Shown: positions 25,536 to 34,180, numbered from the stretch's first letter. The stretch: DNA of 64,000 nucleotides from an uncultured Bacilli bacterium (GCA_934140285.1 CAKPBI010000002.1:124001-188000), one strand, 5' to 3'. Program-made: numbers and translations. Notes: a model not told the origin generated them from the sequence alone.

Positions 25536-27140
25536 ATGAATTTTAATGTTTCATTATATGATATTGTTAAAAAAACTTCAGAAAAATATCCATCATCAAT
25601 AGCTATACACTATGAGAATAAAAGTTTAACATACAAATATCTAATTAATAAAATAGATCTTCTCGCAAGTTATTTAAATAGTATTGGCGTAAAACCCAAA
25701 GATGTAGTAACTGTATGTATGCCAAATATGCCACAAGCAGTTTATGCTTTTTATGCAATCAATAAACTTGGTGCAATCATTTATGAAGTACATCCTAAAA
25801 CAACATGTACTCAAATAAAAAAGTACTTAACAAAATCAAATAGCAAATATTTACTTGTGATTGATATTTTTGCTGAAAAGTATATATCATTAATAAATGA
25901 ACTAGATATAAAAATAATTACATTTAACCCCTTTAAAAACTTTAATCTTATTAAAAAAATATATTGTGATAAGAAATCTCCCAAAAAAGAAGTAATAAGA
26001 TATGATGATTTAAAGGTTAATAAATTAGACATTATTCCATATAAATGGAATCCAGAAGAACCATCTGTTCTTCTTAATACAGGTGGAACCACAGGTGAAT
26101 CTAAGCAAATTGAATTATCGTCAAGTGCAATCAATCATTTAGCCGGTGATGGTACCGAAATCTTAGGTATTAACGACGGTAGAGGTGTTTATATGTTTGC
26201 GGTATTACCGATGTTTCATGGTTTTGGACTTTGTATGGGAATTCATGCTCCTTTAATGTATGGAGCGGCAGTTTCTTTAATGATGAAATTTCACACAAAA
26301 GATACAATCAAACTGATCAAAAAAAATAAACTTACAATATTAATTGGAGTTCCTGCAATCTTTAAAGCTCTCCTTAAAAATAAAAACTTTTATACAAAGA
26401 AATTAAAGAATATTACTGTATCATATGTTGGTGGTGATTTTGTATCACAAGATTTAATTGAATCATTTAATAAAGTGATGAGTTCATATGGTTCAAAAGC
26501 TAGACTTTATGAAGGATATGGATTAACTGAAACCGTAACAGTATGTACTGTAAATACAGATAAAGAACACCGAATGGGAAGTGTGGGAAAAGCCGTTGGT
26601 TTCGCAAAACTTGGTATCATCGATTCAACAACTAATCAATTCTTAAAACCTAGTGAATGTGGTGAAATAGTTGTTAGTGGTAAAATCTTAATGAATGGTT
26701 ATTATCAAGATGAAGAACTAAACAAGAAAGTTTTCTTTACAGATGAAAATAATGTAAAGTGGCTTAAAACTGGTGATTACGGATATCTTGATGAAAATGA
26801 TTATTTATTTTTTAAACAACGTTTAAAAAGAATTGTTAAGATATCAGGTGTAATAATATGTCCATCAGAAATAGAAAATGTCGTTTCAAAACTTCCTGAA
26901 GTTCATGAAGTTTATGCTACTTCAATTGAACATGAAACCAAAGACCATATGATTGTTTTATTTGTTAATAAAAATAGAAATATGGAAATTACTAATGAAT
27001 CACTAACAGAAAAAATTAATGATTTAGTAGTAGAAGAAGTATCAATTTATGCTAAACCATATAAAATTATATTTATGGATGAAATGCCAAAAACGGAAAT
27101 TGGAAAAATTGATGGAAAAAAGTTAGAAGAAAACTTATAG
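25536..27140 (+). CDS. AMP-forming acyl-CoA synthetase/ligase family protein
   Basis: A 534-residue adenylating enzyme. P-loop-like motif LLNTGGTTGESKQIEL, the A5 motif YEGYGLTETVTVC, A7 LKTGDYGYLDE and A8 RLKRIVKISGVIICPSEIE, and a C-terminal catalytic Lys context KTEIGKIDGKK are all present, so it should be active. Whether it activates a fatty acid, an aryl acid or another carboxylate cannot be told. It starts with GGAGG 8 bases upstream and is directly followed by pdxS. Confidence 0.88.
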   Translation: MNFNVSLYDIVKKTSEKYPSSIAIHYENKSLTYKYLINKIDLLASYLNSIGVKPKDVVTVCMPNMPQAVYAFYAINKLGAIIYEVHPKTTCTQIKKYLTKSNSKYLLVIDIFAEKYISLINELDIKIITFNPFKNFNLIKKIYCDKKSPKKEVIRYDDLKVNKLDIIPYKWNPEEPSVLLNTGGTTGESKQIELSSSAINHLAGDGTEILGINDGRGVYMFAVLPMFHGFGLCMGIHAPLMYGAAVSLMMKFHTKDTIKLIKKNKLTILIGVPAIFKALLKNKNFYTKKLKNITVSYVGGDFVSQDLIESFNKVMSSYGSKARLYEGYGLTETVTVCTVNTDKEHRMGSVGKAVGFAKLGIIDSTTNQFLKPSECGEIVVSGKILMNGYYQDEELNKKVFFTDENNVKWLKTGDYGYLDENDYLFFKQRLKRIVKISGVIICPSEIENVVSKLPEVHEVYATSIEHETKDHMIVLFVNKNRNMEITNESLTEKINDLVVEEVSIYAKPYKIIFMDEMPKTEIGKIDGKKLEENL

Positions 27141-27152
27141 AAGGTGATAACT

Positions 27153-28028
27153 ATGGAAAGATATGATTTAAATAAAAACTTAGCCCAAATGTTAAAGGGT
27201 GGAGTAATAATGGATGTTACAAATGTAGAAGAAGCAAAAATTGCTGAAGAAGCAGGTGCGGTTGCCGTAATGGCACTTGAAAGAGTACCATCTGACATTA
27301 GAAAAGAAGGTGGAGTCGCAAGAATGAGTGACCCCGCAATGATAAAAGAAATTCAAAAAGCTGTTTCAATTCCAGTTATGGCAAAAGTAAGAATTGGCCA
27401 TTTTGTTGAAGCTCAAATTCTTGAAGCAATTGAAGTAGACTATATTGATGAATCAGAAGTATTAACACCAGCAGATGAAGCATTTCATATTGACAAACAC
27501 AACTTTAAAGTACCATTTGTTTGTGGTGCAAGAAACTTAGGAGAAGCTCTTCGCCGTATAAATGAAGGAGCAAGCATGATTAGAACGAAAGGTGAAGCAG
27601 GTACTGGTAATGTTGTTGAAGCAGTACGTCACCAAAGAACAATGACTACTCAAATTAAATCATTACTCGCAATGGATGATGAAGCATTAACATTTGTTGC
27701 ACAAGAAATGAGAGTGCCACTTGAACTTGTAAAGTGGGTAAAAGAAAATCAAAAACTACCGGTTGTTAATTTTGCAGCTGGTGGAATTGCAACCCCTGCT
27801 GATGCTGCTCTACTTATGCAACTTGGTAGTGAAGGTGTTTTTGTTGGTTCGGGAATTTTTAAATCAAGTGATCCAAGAAAAAGAGCTAGAGCAATTGTAG
27901 AAGCAGTAACATATTATAATGATCCTAAAAAACTTGCGGAAATAAGTGAAAACTTAGGTCTTGCAATGCCTGGCATTGATATTCGCGATCTTGAAGAAAA
28001 CAAAAAACTAGCCAATAGAGGAAACTAA
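27153..28028 (+). CDS. pdxS: Pyridoxal 5'-phosphate synthase subunit PdxS
   Basis: PdxS (291 residues), the TIM-barrel synthase that builds PLP from ribose 5-phosphate, glyceraldehyde 3-phosphate and ammonia. Diagnostic are LKGGVIMDVTN, AVMALERVPSDIR, KVRIGHFVEAQ (first catalytic Lys) and RTKGEAGTGNVVEAVRH (second Lys). The ATG at 27153 follows AAGGTGATAACT; a GTG at 27144 is a less likely start. It overlaps pdxT by one base. Confidence 0.97.
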   Translation: MERYDLNKNLAQMLKGGVIMDVTNVEEAKIAEEAGAVAVMALERVPSDIRKEGGVARMSDPAMIKEIQKAVSIPVMAKVRIGHFVEAQILEAIEVDYIDESEVLTPADEAFHIDKHNFKVPFVCGARNLGEALRRINEGASMIRTKGEAGTGNVVEAVRHQRTMTTQIKSLLAMDDEALTFVAQEMRVPLELVKWVKENQKLPVVNFAAGGIATPADAALLMQLGSEGVFVGSGIFKSSDPRKRARAIVEAVTYYNDPKKLAEISENLGLAMPGIDIRDLEENKKLANRGN

Positions 28029-28600
28029 TGAAAGTTGGTGTTTTAGCATTACAAGGGGGAGTAATTGAACATGTTGAGATGCTAAAAAAAATCGGTGTTC
28101 AACCCATCTTAGTGAAGAAGGAAAGTGATTTAGAGGATATTGATGGAATTATTCTTCCTGGTGGTGAAAGTACCGCTATTGGAAGATTACTAAAAATCTT
28201 CAATTTACTAGCTCCTTTAAAAAAGAAAATCCAAGAAGGTCTTCCCACTTATGGCACATGTGCAGGCTTAATTCTTCTTGCTAAAGAAGTGATAGGTGAG
28301 GATCCTTATCTTGAAACTATGGATATCTCAGTTAAAAGAAATGCCTATGGAAGACAATTATCAAGCTTTACAACAAATCAAGTCATTAAAGAAATTGATG
28401 AATCACCAATCCCTTTAGTATTTATTAGAGCTCCTTGGATTGAAAAGGTTGGAAGAAATGTTCAAGTCCTTTTAGAATTAGATGGAAAAGTTGTTTGTGC
28501 TAAAGAAAACAACATTCTAGTATCAAGTTTTCATCCTGAATTAACAAATGATGAAAGAGTTCATCGTTACTTTATAGAAATGATAAAAACCGCTAAATAG
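28028..28600 (+). CDS. pdxT: Pyridoxal 5'-phosphate synthase glutaminase subunit PdxT
   Basis: PdxT (190 residues), the class I glutaminase that channels ammonia to PdxS. GVLALQGGVIEH, LPGGESTAIGRL, the nucleophile in YGTCAGLILLA and the His/Glu pair in SSFHPELTND are intact. Last gene of the operon; its stop codon lies inside the terminator hairpin. Confidence 0.97.
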   Translation: MKVGVLALQGGVIEHVEMLKKIGVQPILVKKESDLEDIDGIILPGGESTAIGRLLKIFNLLAPLKKKIQEGLPTYGTCAGLILLAKEVIGEDPYLETMDISVKRNAYGRQLSSFTTNQVIKEIDESPIPLVFIRAPWIEKVGRNVQVLLELDGKVVCAKENNILVSSFHPELTNDERVHRYFIEMIKTAK

Positions 28601-28613
28601 CGGTTTTATTTTT
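28586..28613 (+). terminator. Intrinsic terminator overlapping the end of pdxT
   Basis: AAAACCGCT / AGCGGTTTT hairpin with a four-base loop, then ATTTTT; the stop codon is in the loop region. Confidence 0.85.
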
Positions 28614-28637
28614 AAAAGTGATTATGATTATGACGGT

Positions 28638-28667
28638 GGGAAAGGGGAGTTACCCCCTTCCCTTTTT
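28638..28667. terminator. GC-rich hairpin between convergent pdxT and the coat-like gene
   Basis: GGGAAAGGGG (28638-28647) and CCCCCTTCCC (28653-28662), one mismatch, then TTTTT on the plus strand. It directly follows the minus-strand stop codon region, but the plus-strand T-run makes it also a second terminator for pdxST. Confidence 0.7.
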
Positions 28668-29079
28668 AAATTGCGGGGTAACAAGTTGTTTCACAATTAA
28701 TAGGTTCAAAACATTGAACACAACAAATACAATCAATTTTTACAATTACAGTATAAGTAGTACAAGTAATTGTTCCATTAGTATTTTGTAATAAACGTAA
28801 AACCACAGTATCGTTTCCACGTACAGCTTCAACTCGGAATAGGTCAGTAGTAGTTCCGTCTACACCAATTGGAGCAGTTAATTTATTACAGCCTGAGTAA
28901 ATGGAAATAGGTTTTGTATTGTACATTGCTGTTAACATACAGTTTTCACAACCATCAGCGTTAGTTTGAATAACAGCGTCACGTTGCATTTTATCTAAAC
29001 GTCTTAAAAGGTCAGCTATTGTTGTACCATTTGTATTGTTGGTATTTGTGTTATTGTTACGTGTATCAAAGCAAGTCAT
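28666..29079 (-). CDS. CotY/CotZ-like spore coat protein
   Basis: A 137-residue Cys-rich protein. The C-terminal half, with LFRVEAVRGNDTVVLRLL and then VIVKIDCICCVQCFEPINC, follows the CotY/CotZ/ExsY pattern (FRVE..., ATLRLL..., ITVDLxCFCAIQC), and the middle has DGCENCMLTAM resembling their CPTxC segment. In Bacillus these proteins crosslink into the outer coat crust or exosporium. The N-terminus is Asn/Thr-rich. The start at 29079 has GAGGTG 7 bases upstream. A sigma-K/E-like -10 CATATAATA lies upstream. It could also be a diverged coat-like surface protein in a non-sporulating relative. Confidence 0.65.
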   Translation of the reverse strand: MTCFDTRNNNTNTNNTNGTTIADLLRRLDKMQRDAVIQTNADGCENCMLTAMYNTKPISIYSGCNKLTAPIGVDGTTTDLFRVEAVRGNDTVVLRLLQNTNGTITCTTYTVIVKIDCICCVQCFEPINCETTCYPAI

Positions 29080-29102
29080 AATCAAGCACCTCACTTTCAA
29101 TA

Positions 29103-29111
29103 TATTATATG
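29103..29111 (-). promoter_or_regulatory. Candidate sporulation-sigma -10 element
   Basis: CATATAATA on the minus strand fits CATANNNTA. No AC is found 16-17 bases upstream, so only half of a sigma-K promoter is seen. Confidence 0.3.
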
Positions 29112-29144
29112 TTGTAGTTGAAAATAATGATGGGTGAAAATCAT

Positions 29145-29939
29145 CTAGTTAAAAAAATATATAAAAATATTTACTAATCCAACTATTAAACAATATAAAC
29201 CAAAGAACTTAATTTTTCTCATATCTAACTTATTAAAAAACCACCTAATCGAAAAACTAGTCGCAACAAATGCACTAATAAAAGCAACACATGTTGGTAT
29301 AATATCAATAGAGTAAAAATTAAGCTTAATAATGGCTAAAACAAAAGCACCAATACTTGCGATAATATAAAGAAAAAAAGAAAACTTTAAAGTTCTTTTA
29401 ATGGTACAATCTTGACTTAATCCTGCAGATAAAGTTAACCCACTCCTGCTAAGACCAGGTATAACCGCAATCCCTTGAAATAAACCAATCCAAAAAGCCG
29501 AACCAGTCGTAATTTCTTCATTAACACAACTTCCCTTTTTAATTTTAAAAAAAGAATAAAATAAAACAATACTTGTAAGTATTAAACATATAGAACAAGT
29601 AAAACTATTTAAAAAGTATTTATCAATATAGTCATTAAACAAAATACCAATAACTCCAGCTGGGATGCTCGCAATAATAATATTAAAGAAATACTTTCGA
29701 TTTAAATAATGACTAGTATTATTAGTAAAAGTATTTTTAATTAAAGTTATTAAATCTTTAAAAAAGAAAATCATAATTGCTAAACATGAAGCAAAATTAA
29801 CAAAAATCTCCGTTTCAAGGTTCATTTTTTCAAGTCCTAAATATTCATTTAAAAAGACCATATGAGCACTACTTGATATAGGAAGGGGTTCAGTTAACCC
29901 TTGAATTAATCCAATTAAGATATATTTTAATATACGCAT
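29145..29939 (-). CDS. uppP: Undecaprenyl-diphosphatase
   Basis: UppP/BacA (264 residues), an integral membrane phosphatase that recycles the lipid carrier of cell wall synthesis and gives bacitracin tolerance. Signature regions IGLIQGLTEPLPISSSAHM and VIPGLSRSGLTLSAGL hold the catalytic Glu, Ser and Arg; about eight hydrophobic helices. The ATG at 29939 has GGAGG 5 bases upstream; the reading from 29951 would place the SD inside the gene. Confidence 0.95.
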   Translation of the reverse strand: MRILKYILIGLIQGLTEPLPISSSAHMVFLNEYLGLEKMNLETEIFVNFASCLAIMIFFFKDLITLIKNTFTNNTSHYLNRKYFFNIIIASIPAGVIGILFNDYIDKYFLNSFTCSICLILTSIVLFYSFFKIKKGSCVNEEITTGSAFWIGLFQGIAVIPGLSRSGLTLSAGLSQDCTIKRTLKFSFFLYIIASIGAFVLAIIKLNFYSIDIIPTCVAFISAFVATSFSIRWFFNKLDMRKIKFFGLYCLIVGLVNIFIYFFN

Positions 29940-30028
29940 ACTTACCTCCATTTAAATTTATATATGCAATTTACTACTAAAAAATACCAATTTAGGGTAT
30001 AATTAATATATATGGAGGAAGTATAAAA

Positions 30029-30397
30029 ATGAAATCAATATTAATTCTTGAAAATACCAATCTAAACCTCTTACCACTCTTAATAGCAGTAATTGTAATG
30101 GTTATTCCTATTATAACTTTATTAATAATTGCTTTAATCAAGTTTATTGCTAAAAACTTTAAGAGAAATCATAAAAAGGTTGAAACAAAAGAAGATATTA
30201 AAAATAAATACCTAGCACCTTTTGGTGATGATAATATTGTTTCAATATCAAAAAATTTAAATCGTGTAACAGTTGAAGTAAAAGATATAAATAATGTAAA
30301 CTTTGATGGCTTACGTAATTTAGGTGTGGGAGTTTTAATCTCAGGTAATACAATTAAATGTTCATCTGCTGAATTCGCACGTACAATTGAAGACTAA
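30029..30397 (+). CDS. Membrane-anchored PTS EIIB-like domain lacking the phospho-cysteine
   Basis: A 122-residue protein: one N-terminal transmembrane helix (about 13-40), a basic linker, then a glucose-type EIIB domain (about 60-122) recognisable by KYLAPFGDDNIVSISKNLNR, VTVEVKDI and GLRNLGVGVLISGNTIKC. In active EIIB proteins the stretch reads ACxTRLR with the phosphorylated Cys; here it is KNLNRVT, so the Cys is replaced by Asn and phosphotransfer is not expected. No EIIC gene is near. A regulatory or structural role is inference. GGAGG lies upstream. Confidence 0.75.
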   Translation: MKSILILENTNLNLLPLLIAVIVMVIPIITLLIIALIKFIAKNFKRNHKKVETKEDIKNKYLAPFGDDNIVSISKNLNRVTVEVKDINNVNFDGLRNLGVGVLISGNTIKCSSAEFARTIED

Positions 30398-30402
30398 AAA
30401 AA

Positions 30403-30428
30403 TAAGCCACCTAAAAGGGTGGCTATTT
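30403..30428 (+). terminator. Hairpin between the EIIB-like gene and pepV
   Basis: GCCACC / GGTGGC stem flanked by AATA/TATT, followed by a weak T-stretch; may be a leaky terminator. Confidence 0.5.
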
Positions 30429-30452
30429 AAATATACTATGGAGGATATATAT

Positions 30453-31844
30453 ATGAATAATAACTTTGAACAAATTGTAATGAATAATAAAGAAGAAATT
30501 ATTAAAACATTACAAGAATTAATTCAAATTAGAAGTGTATACGATGAATCAACTAAAACGGCTTTAACTCCTTTTGGAAAAGGAATAAATGATGCTCTTA
30601 AATATATGGAGAAAAAAGCTAAAGAAGATGGCTTTGAAGTCTTAAACGATAATGGATATGCACTTGAAATATCATATGGAGAAGGAGAAAAAAGCGTTGG
30701 CGTGCTATGTCATTTAGACGTAGTTCCCGAAGGTAAAAACTGGATGTACCCTCCATATGAAGCAAGAATCGTCGATAATAAAATCTATGGTAGAGGATCA
30801 ACTGATGATAAGGGACCATTAATTGCTAGTTACTTTGCTTTAAAATTTATTAAAGATGCTAATATTAAACTAAAAAACAAAATTAAGTTAATTCTTGGTA
30901 CTGATGAAGAAACCGCATGGCGTGGCATTCATCACTATTTAGAAAGCCATCCTTTACCTGATCTTGGTTTTTCACCTGATTGTTCTTTTCCTCTTGTTTA
31001 TGGAGAAAAAGGAAGAATGGCAATAGATCTAAAAATCAAAGATGTTAATAAATGTGCAGTTTCCACTGATGCTTTAATATCATTAAAAGGTGGAGAACGT
31101 TACAACGTTGTTATCGATGAAGCAACAGCCATCGCAAGAATTAATGTAGTTGATGAATTTATGAAATATTTAAAAGAAAATCATCTTGAAGGTGATGTAA
31201 CGGAAAAAGATGGAAAGTATGAATACTTCCTAAAAGGTACAGCAGCTCATGCAATGGAACCAGAAAAAGGAATAAATGCGGGAACTCATCTTTGTAATTT
31301 CTTTAAAAATTATACATCAAACCAACTTGTAAAATATGTTGCAGAAAACCATCATTTAGATTTTAATCTCAATAATATGGGATTAAGTTATACTGATTAT
31401 GAAATGGGACCAATAACATGTAACATTGGTATCATTGATATTAATCCTGATAGCACAAGAGTTACTCTTGATATTAGATATCCGGAAAGATATGATGTTG
31501 AAAACTTCAAAAAAGTATATGCTAATATTCTTTCCAAATACAATCTTGAAATAACTAACTTTGAACATAAAGTTCCTCACTATGTAAGTCCAAATAGTGA
31601 ATTAGTAAAAGCTTTATATGAAGCATATGTAAAGAATACTAACGACTCCACACATAAACCATTTACAGTAGGAGGCGGAACTTATGCAAGTATCCTTGAA
31701 AATGGAGTTGCATATGGAATGGGATTCCCTTATGAAGAAGAACTTGCTCATCAACCTAATGAATTCTTAGATATTGATAGTTTATTAAAAGGAATCTTAA
31801 TATATATAGATGCGATACTCGCAACAGGAGATATGGATGCGTAG
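30453..31844 (+). CDS. pepV: Dipeptidase PepV (M20 family)
   Basis: Zinc-dependent M20A peptidase (463 residues) cleaving dipeptides in the cytoplasm. Metal and catalytic motifs: LCHLDVVPEG, GRGSTDDKGPLIASYFALK, GTDEETAWRGIHHY, and the lid/domain-end His in GAAHAMEP-like GTAAHAMEPEKGINA, closing with VGGGTYASILE and FPYEEELAHQPNE. The ATG at 30453 has GGAGG 8 bases upstream; an in-frame earlier start would overlap the hairpin. Confidence 0.94.
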   Translation: MNNNFEQIVMNNKEEIIKTLQELIQIRSVYDESTKTALTPFGKGINDALKYMEKKAKEDGFEVLNDNGYALEISYGEGEKSVGVLCHLDVVPEGKNWMYPPYEARIVDNKIYGRGSTDDKGPLIASYFALKFIKDANIKLKNKIKLILGTDEETAWRGIHHYLESHPLPDLGFSPDCSFPLVYGEKGRMAIDLKIKDVNKCAVSTDALISLKGGERYNVVIDEATAIARINVVDEFMKYLKENHLEGDVTEKDGKYEYFLKGTAAHAMEPEKGINAGTHLCNFFKNYTSNQLVKYVAENHHLDFNLNNMGLSYTDYEMGPITCNIGIIDINPDSTRVTLDIRYPERYDVENFKKVYANILSKYNLEITNFEHKVPHYVSPNSELVKALYEAYVKNTNDSTHKPFTVGGGTYASILENGVAYGMGFPYEEELAHQPNEFLDIDSLLKGILIYIDAILATGDMDA

Positions 31845-32481
31845 AAGAAATGTAAAAAATGCTCATGAACGTCTTGTTCAAAATGAAAAACTGGTAATAT
31901 TAGAACCAGAAAGTTATAAAGGAAAATGGCAATCATTATTTGAAAATAATAACCCTATCTATCTTGAAATAGGAATGGGAAAAGGTGATTTTATTATTGA
32001 AAATGCCAAACAAAATCCGAATATTAACTATTTGGGTCTTGAAAAATATGAAAGTGTTATTGTTCAAGCGGTGGAAAAAGCAAAAGACTTAAATCTAAAA
32101 AATCTCTATTTAATCTGCTATGATGCAACAACGATAAATAAAGTGTTTGATAAAGAAGAAATATCAAAAATATATCTAAACTTTTCTGATCCATGGCCTA
32201 AATCAAGACATGAGAAAAGAAGACTAACATCTTCAAACTTTTTAAAACAATACATTGAAATTTGTAAAAAACCAGTTACAATTGAATTCAAAACAGATAA
32301 CAAAGAACTATTTGAATATAGCCTTGTATCACTAAATAACAATGGTTGGAAATTCTTAGATTTATCTTTTGACTTACATCAAAAGTATGAAAATGTAATA
32401 ATGACAGAATATGAAAAAAAATTCCATGCAATGGGACATAACATATATTTCGTTAAAACAGAGTATGAGGAAAAGAAATGA
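31837..32481 (+). CDS. trmB: tRNA (guanine-N7-)-methyltransferase
   Basis: TrmB (214 residues) methylates G46 of tRNA using SAM. MRRRNVKNAHERL is the usual N-terminus, LEIGMGKGDFI the SAM site and NFSDPWPKSRHEKRRLT the family hallmark. The start at 31837 overlaps the end of pepV by 8 bases with AGGAG upstream. The stop TGA overlaps the next ATG (ATGA). Confidence 0.97.
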   Translation: MRRRNVKNAHERLVQNEKLVILEPESYKGKWQSLFENNNPIYLEIGMGKGDFIIENAKQNPNINYLGLEKYESVIVQAVEKAKDLNLKNLYLICYDATTINKVFDKEEISKIYLNFSDPWPKSRHEKRRLTSSNFLKQYIEICKKPVTIEFKTDNKELFEYSLVSLNNNGWKFLDLSFDLHQKYENVIMTEYEKKFHAMGHNIYFVKTEYEEKK

Positions 32482-32987
32482 AAGCATATATAGGCTCTAC
32501 TAATATAGTTAAAGTAAATGCATGTAAAGAAATTCTTGAGCCCTATGGATATGAAGTTATACCATGTAATGTTGATAGTAAAGTTGGTAGTCAACCCAAA
32601 TCCGATTTAGAAACCATTATAGGGGCTACTAACAGGGCTAAAGCCTTACCAAAGGATGGTTTAAGAATTGGACTTGAGGCCGGAGTAGAAATCCTAGATG
32701 ATATAATGTACCTAACAAACTTTGGAGTTTTGATTGATGAAAATGATAACATCTATAGAGCAGGAGGAACAAGAATACCTCTTCCAAATATAATTAAAAA
32801 CTTAATTATCAACGAAAACATGGAATTAAGTGTTGCGATGGATACATATTTTAAAACCAAAGACATTAAACATCAAAATGGAGCTATTGGTTATTTTACT
32901 TGCAATCTAGTTAAACGAAAAGATATCTTTACCCATATTATGAAACTTCTATATGGAGAGTATTTATATAATAGAAAGGAACAATAA
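32478..32987 (+). CDS. DUF84-family inosine/xanthosine triphosphatase-like protein
   Basis: A 169-residue protein with the DUF84 pattern: GSTNIVKVNACKEIL at the N-terminus, VGSQPKSDLETIIGATNRA and GLEAGVEI. Characterised members (YjjX) hydrolyse non-canonical ITP/XTP to protect nucleic acids. Translationally coupled to trmB, and separated from the next gene by one base. Confidence 0.85.
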   Translation: MKAYIGSTNIVKVNACKEILEPYGYEVIPCNVDSKVGSQPKSDLETIIGATNRAKALPKDGLRIGLEAGVEILDDIMYLTNFGVLIDENDNIYRAGGTRIPLPNIIKNLIINENMELSVAMDTYFKTKDIKHQNGAIGYFTCNLVKRKDIFTHIMKLLYGEYLYNRKEQ

Positions 32988-32988
32988 A

Positions 32989-33540
32989 ATGAAAGGTTTA
33001 ATCTTACTTGCTAACTATTTTGAAGATGTTGAAGCTTTAATTACTATTGATATGCTAAGAAGAGCAAAAATTACCATTGATATGATAAGTCTTAATGAAA
33101 CCAAAGAAGTAACAACTCAATCAAATATTATAATTCATGCGGATAAAACATATCATGATGTTAACTTTGATGACTATTCATTTTTGATTATTCCTGGTGG
33201 TAAAGCAACCTTCCTAACACATCATCATAGTGAGTTTACAAAAAATGCAGTTGATCACTTTATGAATAAACATCAACTTATTGCATGTATTTGTGCAGCA
33301 CCAAGTGTTCTTGGTATATATGGCTATTTAGATAATAAAGAATTTACTTGCTTCCCATCATGCGAAGAATATATTCCAAAAGGAATATACCTAAAAAATC
33401 AAGATGTGGTAGTAACTGATAATATCATAACCTCAAAAGCTGCAGGTACAACATTTAACTTTAGCTATGAAATAATTAAATATTTAACAACCAAAGATAC
33501 CGCTGAAAAAATTTTATCAAGTGTATATTACAAAAAATAA
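32989..33540 (+). CDS. DJ-1/PfpI family protein
   Basis: A 183-residue DJ-1-like protein, with GLILLANYFEDVEALITIDML at the start, LIIPGGKAT and the nucleophile elbow ACICAAPSVLG with its Cys. Such proteins act as deglycases, chaperones or thiazole-related enzymes; the exact activity is not readable. The ATG at 32989 follows GAAAGGAAC; it closes the pepV-trmB-DUF84 group. Confidence 0.88.
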   Translation: MKGLILLANYFEDVEALITIDMLRRAKITIDMISLNETKEVTTQSNIIIHADKTYHDVNFDDYSFLIIPGGKATFLTHHHSEFTKNAVDHFMNKHQLIACICAAPSVLGIYGYLDNKEFTCFPSCEEYIPKGIYLKNQDVVVTDNIITSKAAGTTFNFSYEIIKYLTTKDTAEKILSSVYYKK

Positions 33541-33541
33541 A

Positions 33542-33563
33542 AGGAACTTTCAAAAGTTCCTTA
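33542..33563 (+). terminator. Hairpin after the DJ-1 gene
   Basis: Perfect AAGGAACTT / AAGTTCCTT stem with a four-base loop but no T-run; it may serve as processing or weak termination signal just before the tRNA. Confidence 0.5.
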
Positions 33564-33566
33564 AAT

Positions 33567-33642
33567 GTCCCCGTAGCTCAGTGGATAGAGCATCGGTTTC
33601 CTAAACCGCTGGTCGTAGGTTCGAATCCTATCGGGGACGCCA
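33567..33642 (+). tRNA. tRNA-Arg, anticodon CCT
   Basis: Cloverleaf with acceptor GTCCCCG/CGGGGAC, D arm GCTC...GAGC, anticodon loop TTCCTAA with CCT at 33600-33602 (reads AGG), T arm GTAGG TTCGAAT CCTAT, discriminator G and encoded CCA. Confidence 0.97.
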
Positions 33643-33812
33643 TTAAAATTTAAATATAAGATGCTAATACTAATTATAGATTAATGATAGTTGTAACTAA
33701 AATGTTAACTTTTTAGGAAAGTGTTAAGTAATCATTACCACATATAATATAGTTTAATAAAAGAACAATAGAATTGATATTAATATGTGAAATAAATATA
33801 ACAAGACAATAC

Positions 33813-33844
33813 AGCCTAGTAGAAGAATCTACTAGGCATTATTT
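33813..33844 (+). terminator. Intrinsic terminator after the tRNA
   Basis: GCCTAGTAGA / TCTACTAGGC, loop AGAA, followed by ATTATTT. The 170 bases between the tRNA and this hairpin contain no gene I can support. Confidence 0.8.
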
Positions 33845-33952
33845 AGTTTACAAGTTATAAAATAAAATATTTATTTACCCATAAAAATAGCAGTCTGCTT
33901 GAATAAATATCATAAAATAAACACAAATTTATTAAAATATTTATACCAATTA

Positions 33953-33981
33953 TTGACATAATTTTTACATTATGATATAAT
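33953..33981 (+). promoter_or_regulatory. Strong promoter of the lipoprotein array
   Basis: Consensus TTGACA (33953-33958), 17-base spacer, TATAAT (33976-33981); the best promoter match in the window. Confidence 0.88.
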
Positions 33982-33987
33982 TTACTC

Positions 33988-34180
33988 GTGGGACCCCTAA
34001 TTAATAAAAGATTAAAAGAAGAAAGGCATTAATCAATTATTAATTAATACAACTGAATATGAATTAATCAAAAATGATTAAATATTTGTATGCTTTAGTA
34101 GGATACTTACTTTGCTAGCGTAAGGGCAAAGTAAGCTATACTGCTAAACCAAGCATGCAGGTTTTTAGTCATTTTTTCTT
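33988..34180 (+). ncRNA. Long structured leader or small RNA ahead of the lipoprotein array
   Basis: From the predicted start to about 34180 there is no gene of size, but a 67-base imperfect hairpin (34090-34156). Its core CTTACTTTGC (34106-34115) pairs perfectly with GCAAAGTAAG (34126-34135) around TAGCGTAAGG; outer arms ATGC and GCAT close it. It is followed by GTTTTT and later ATTTTTTC, so it may be an attenuator, or the end of an independent small RNA. I cannot match it to a known RNA family. Confidence 0.45.
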
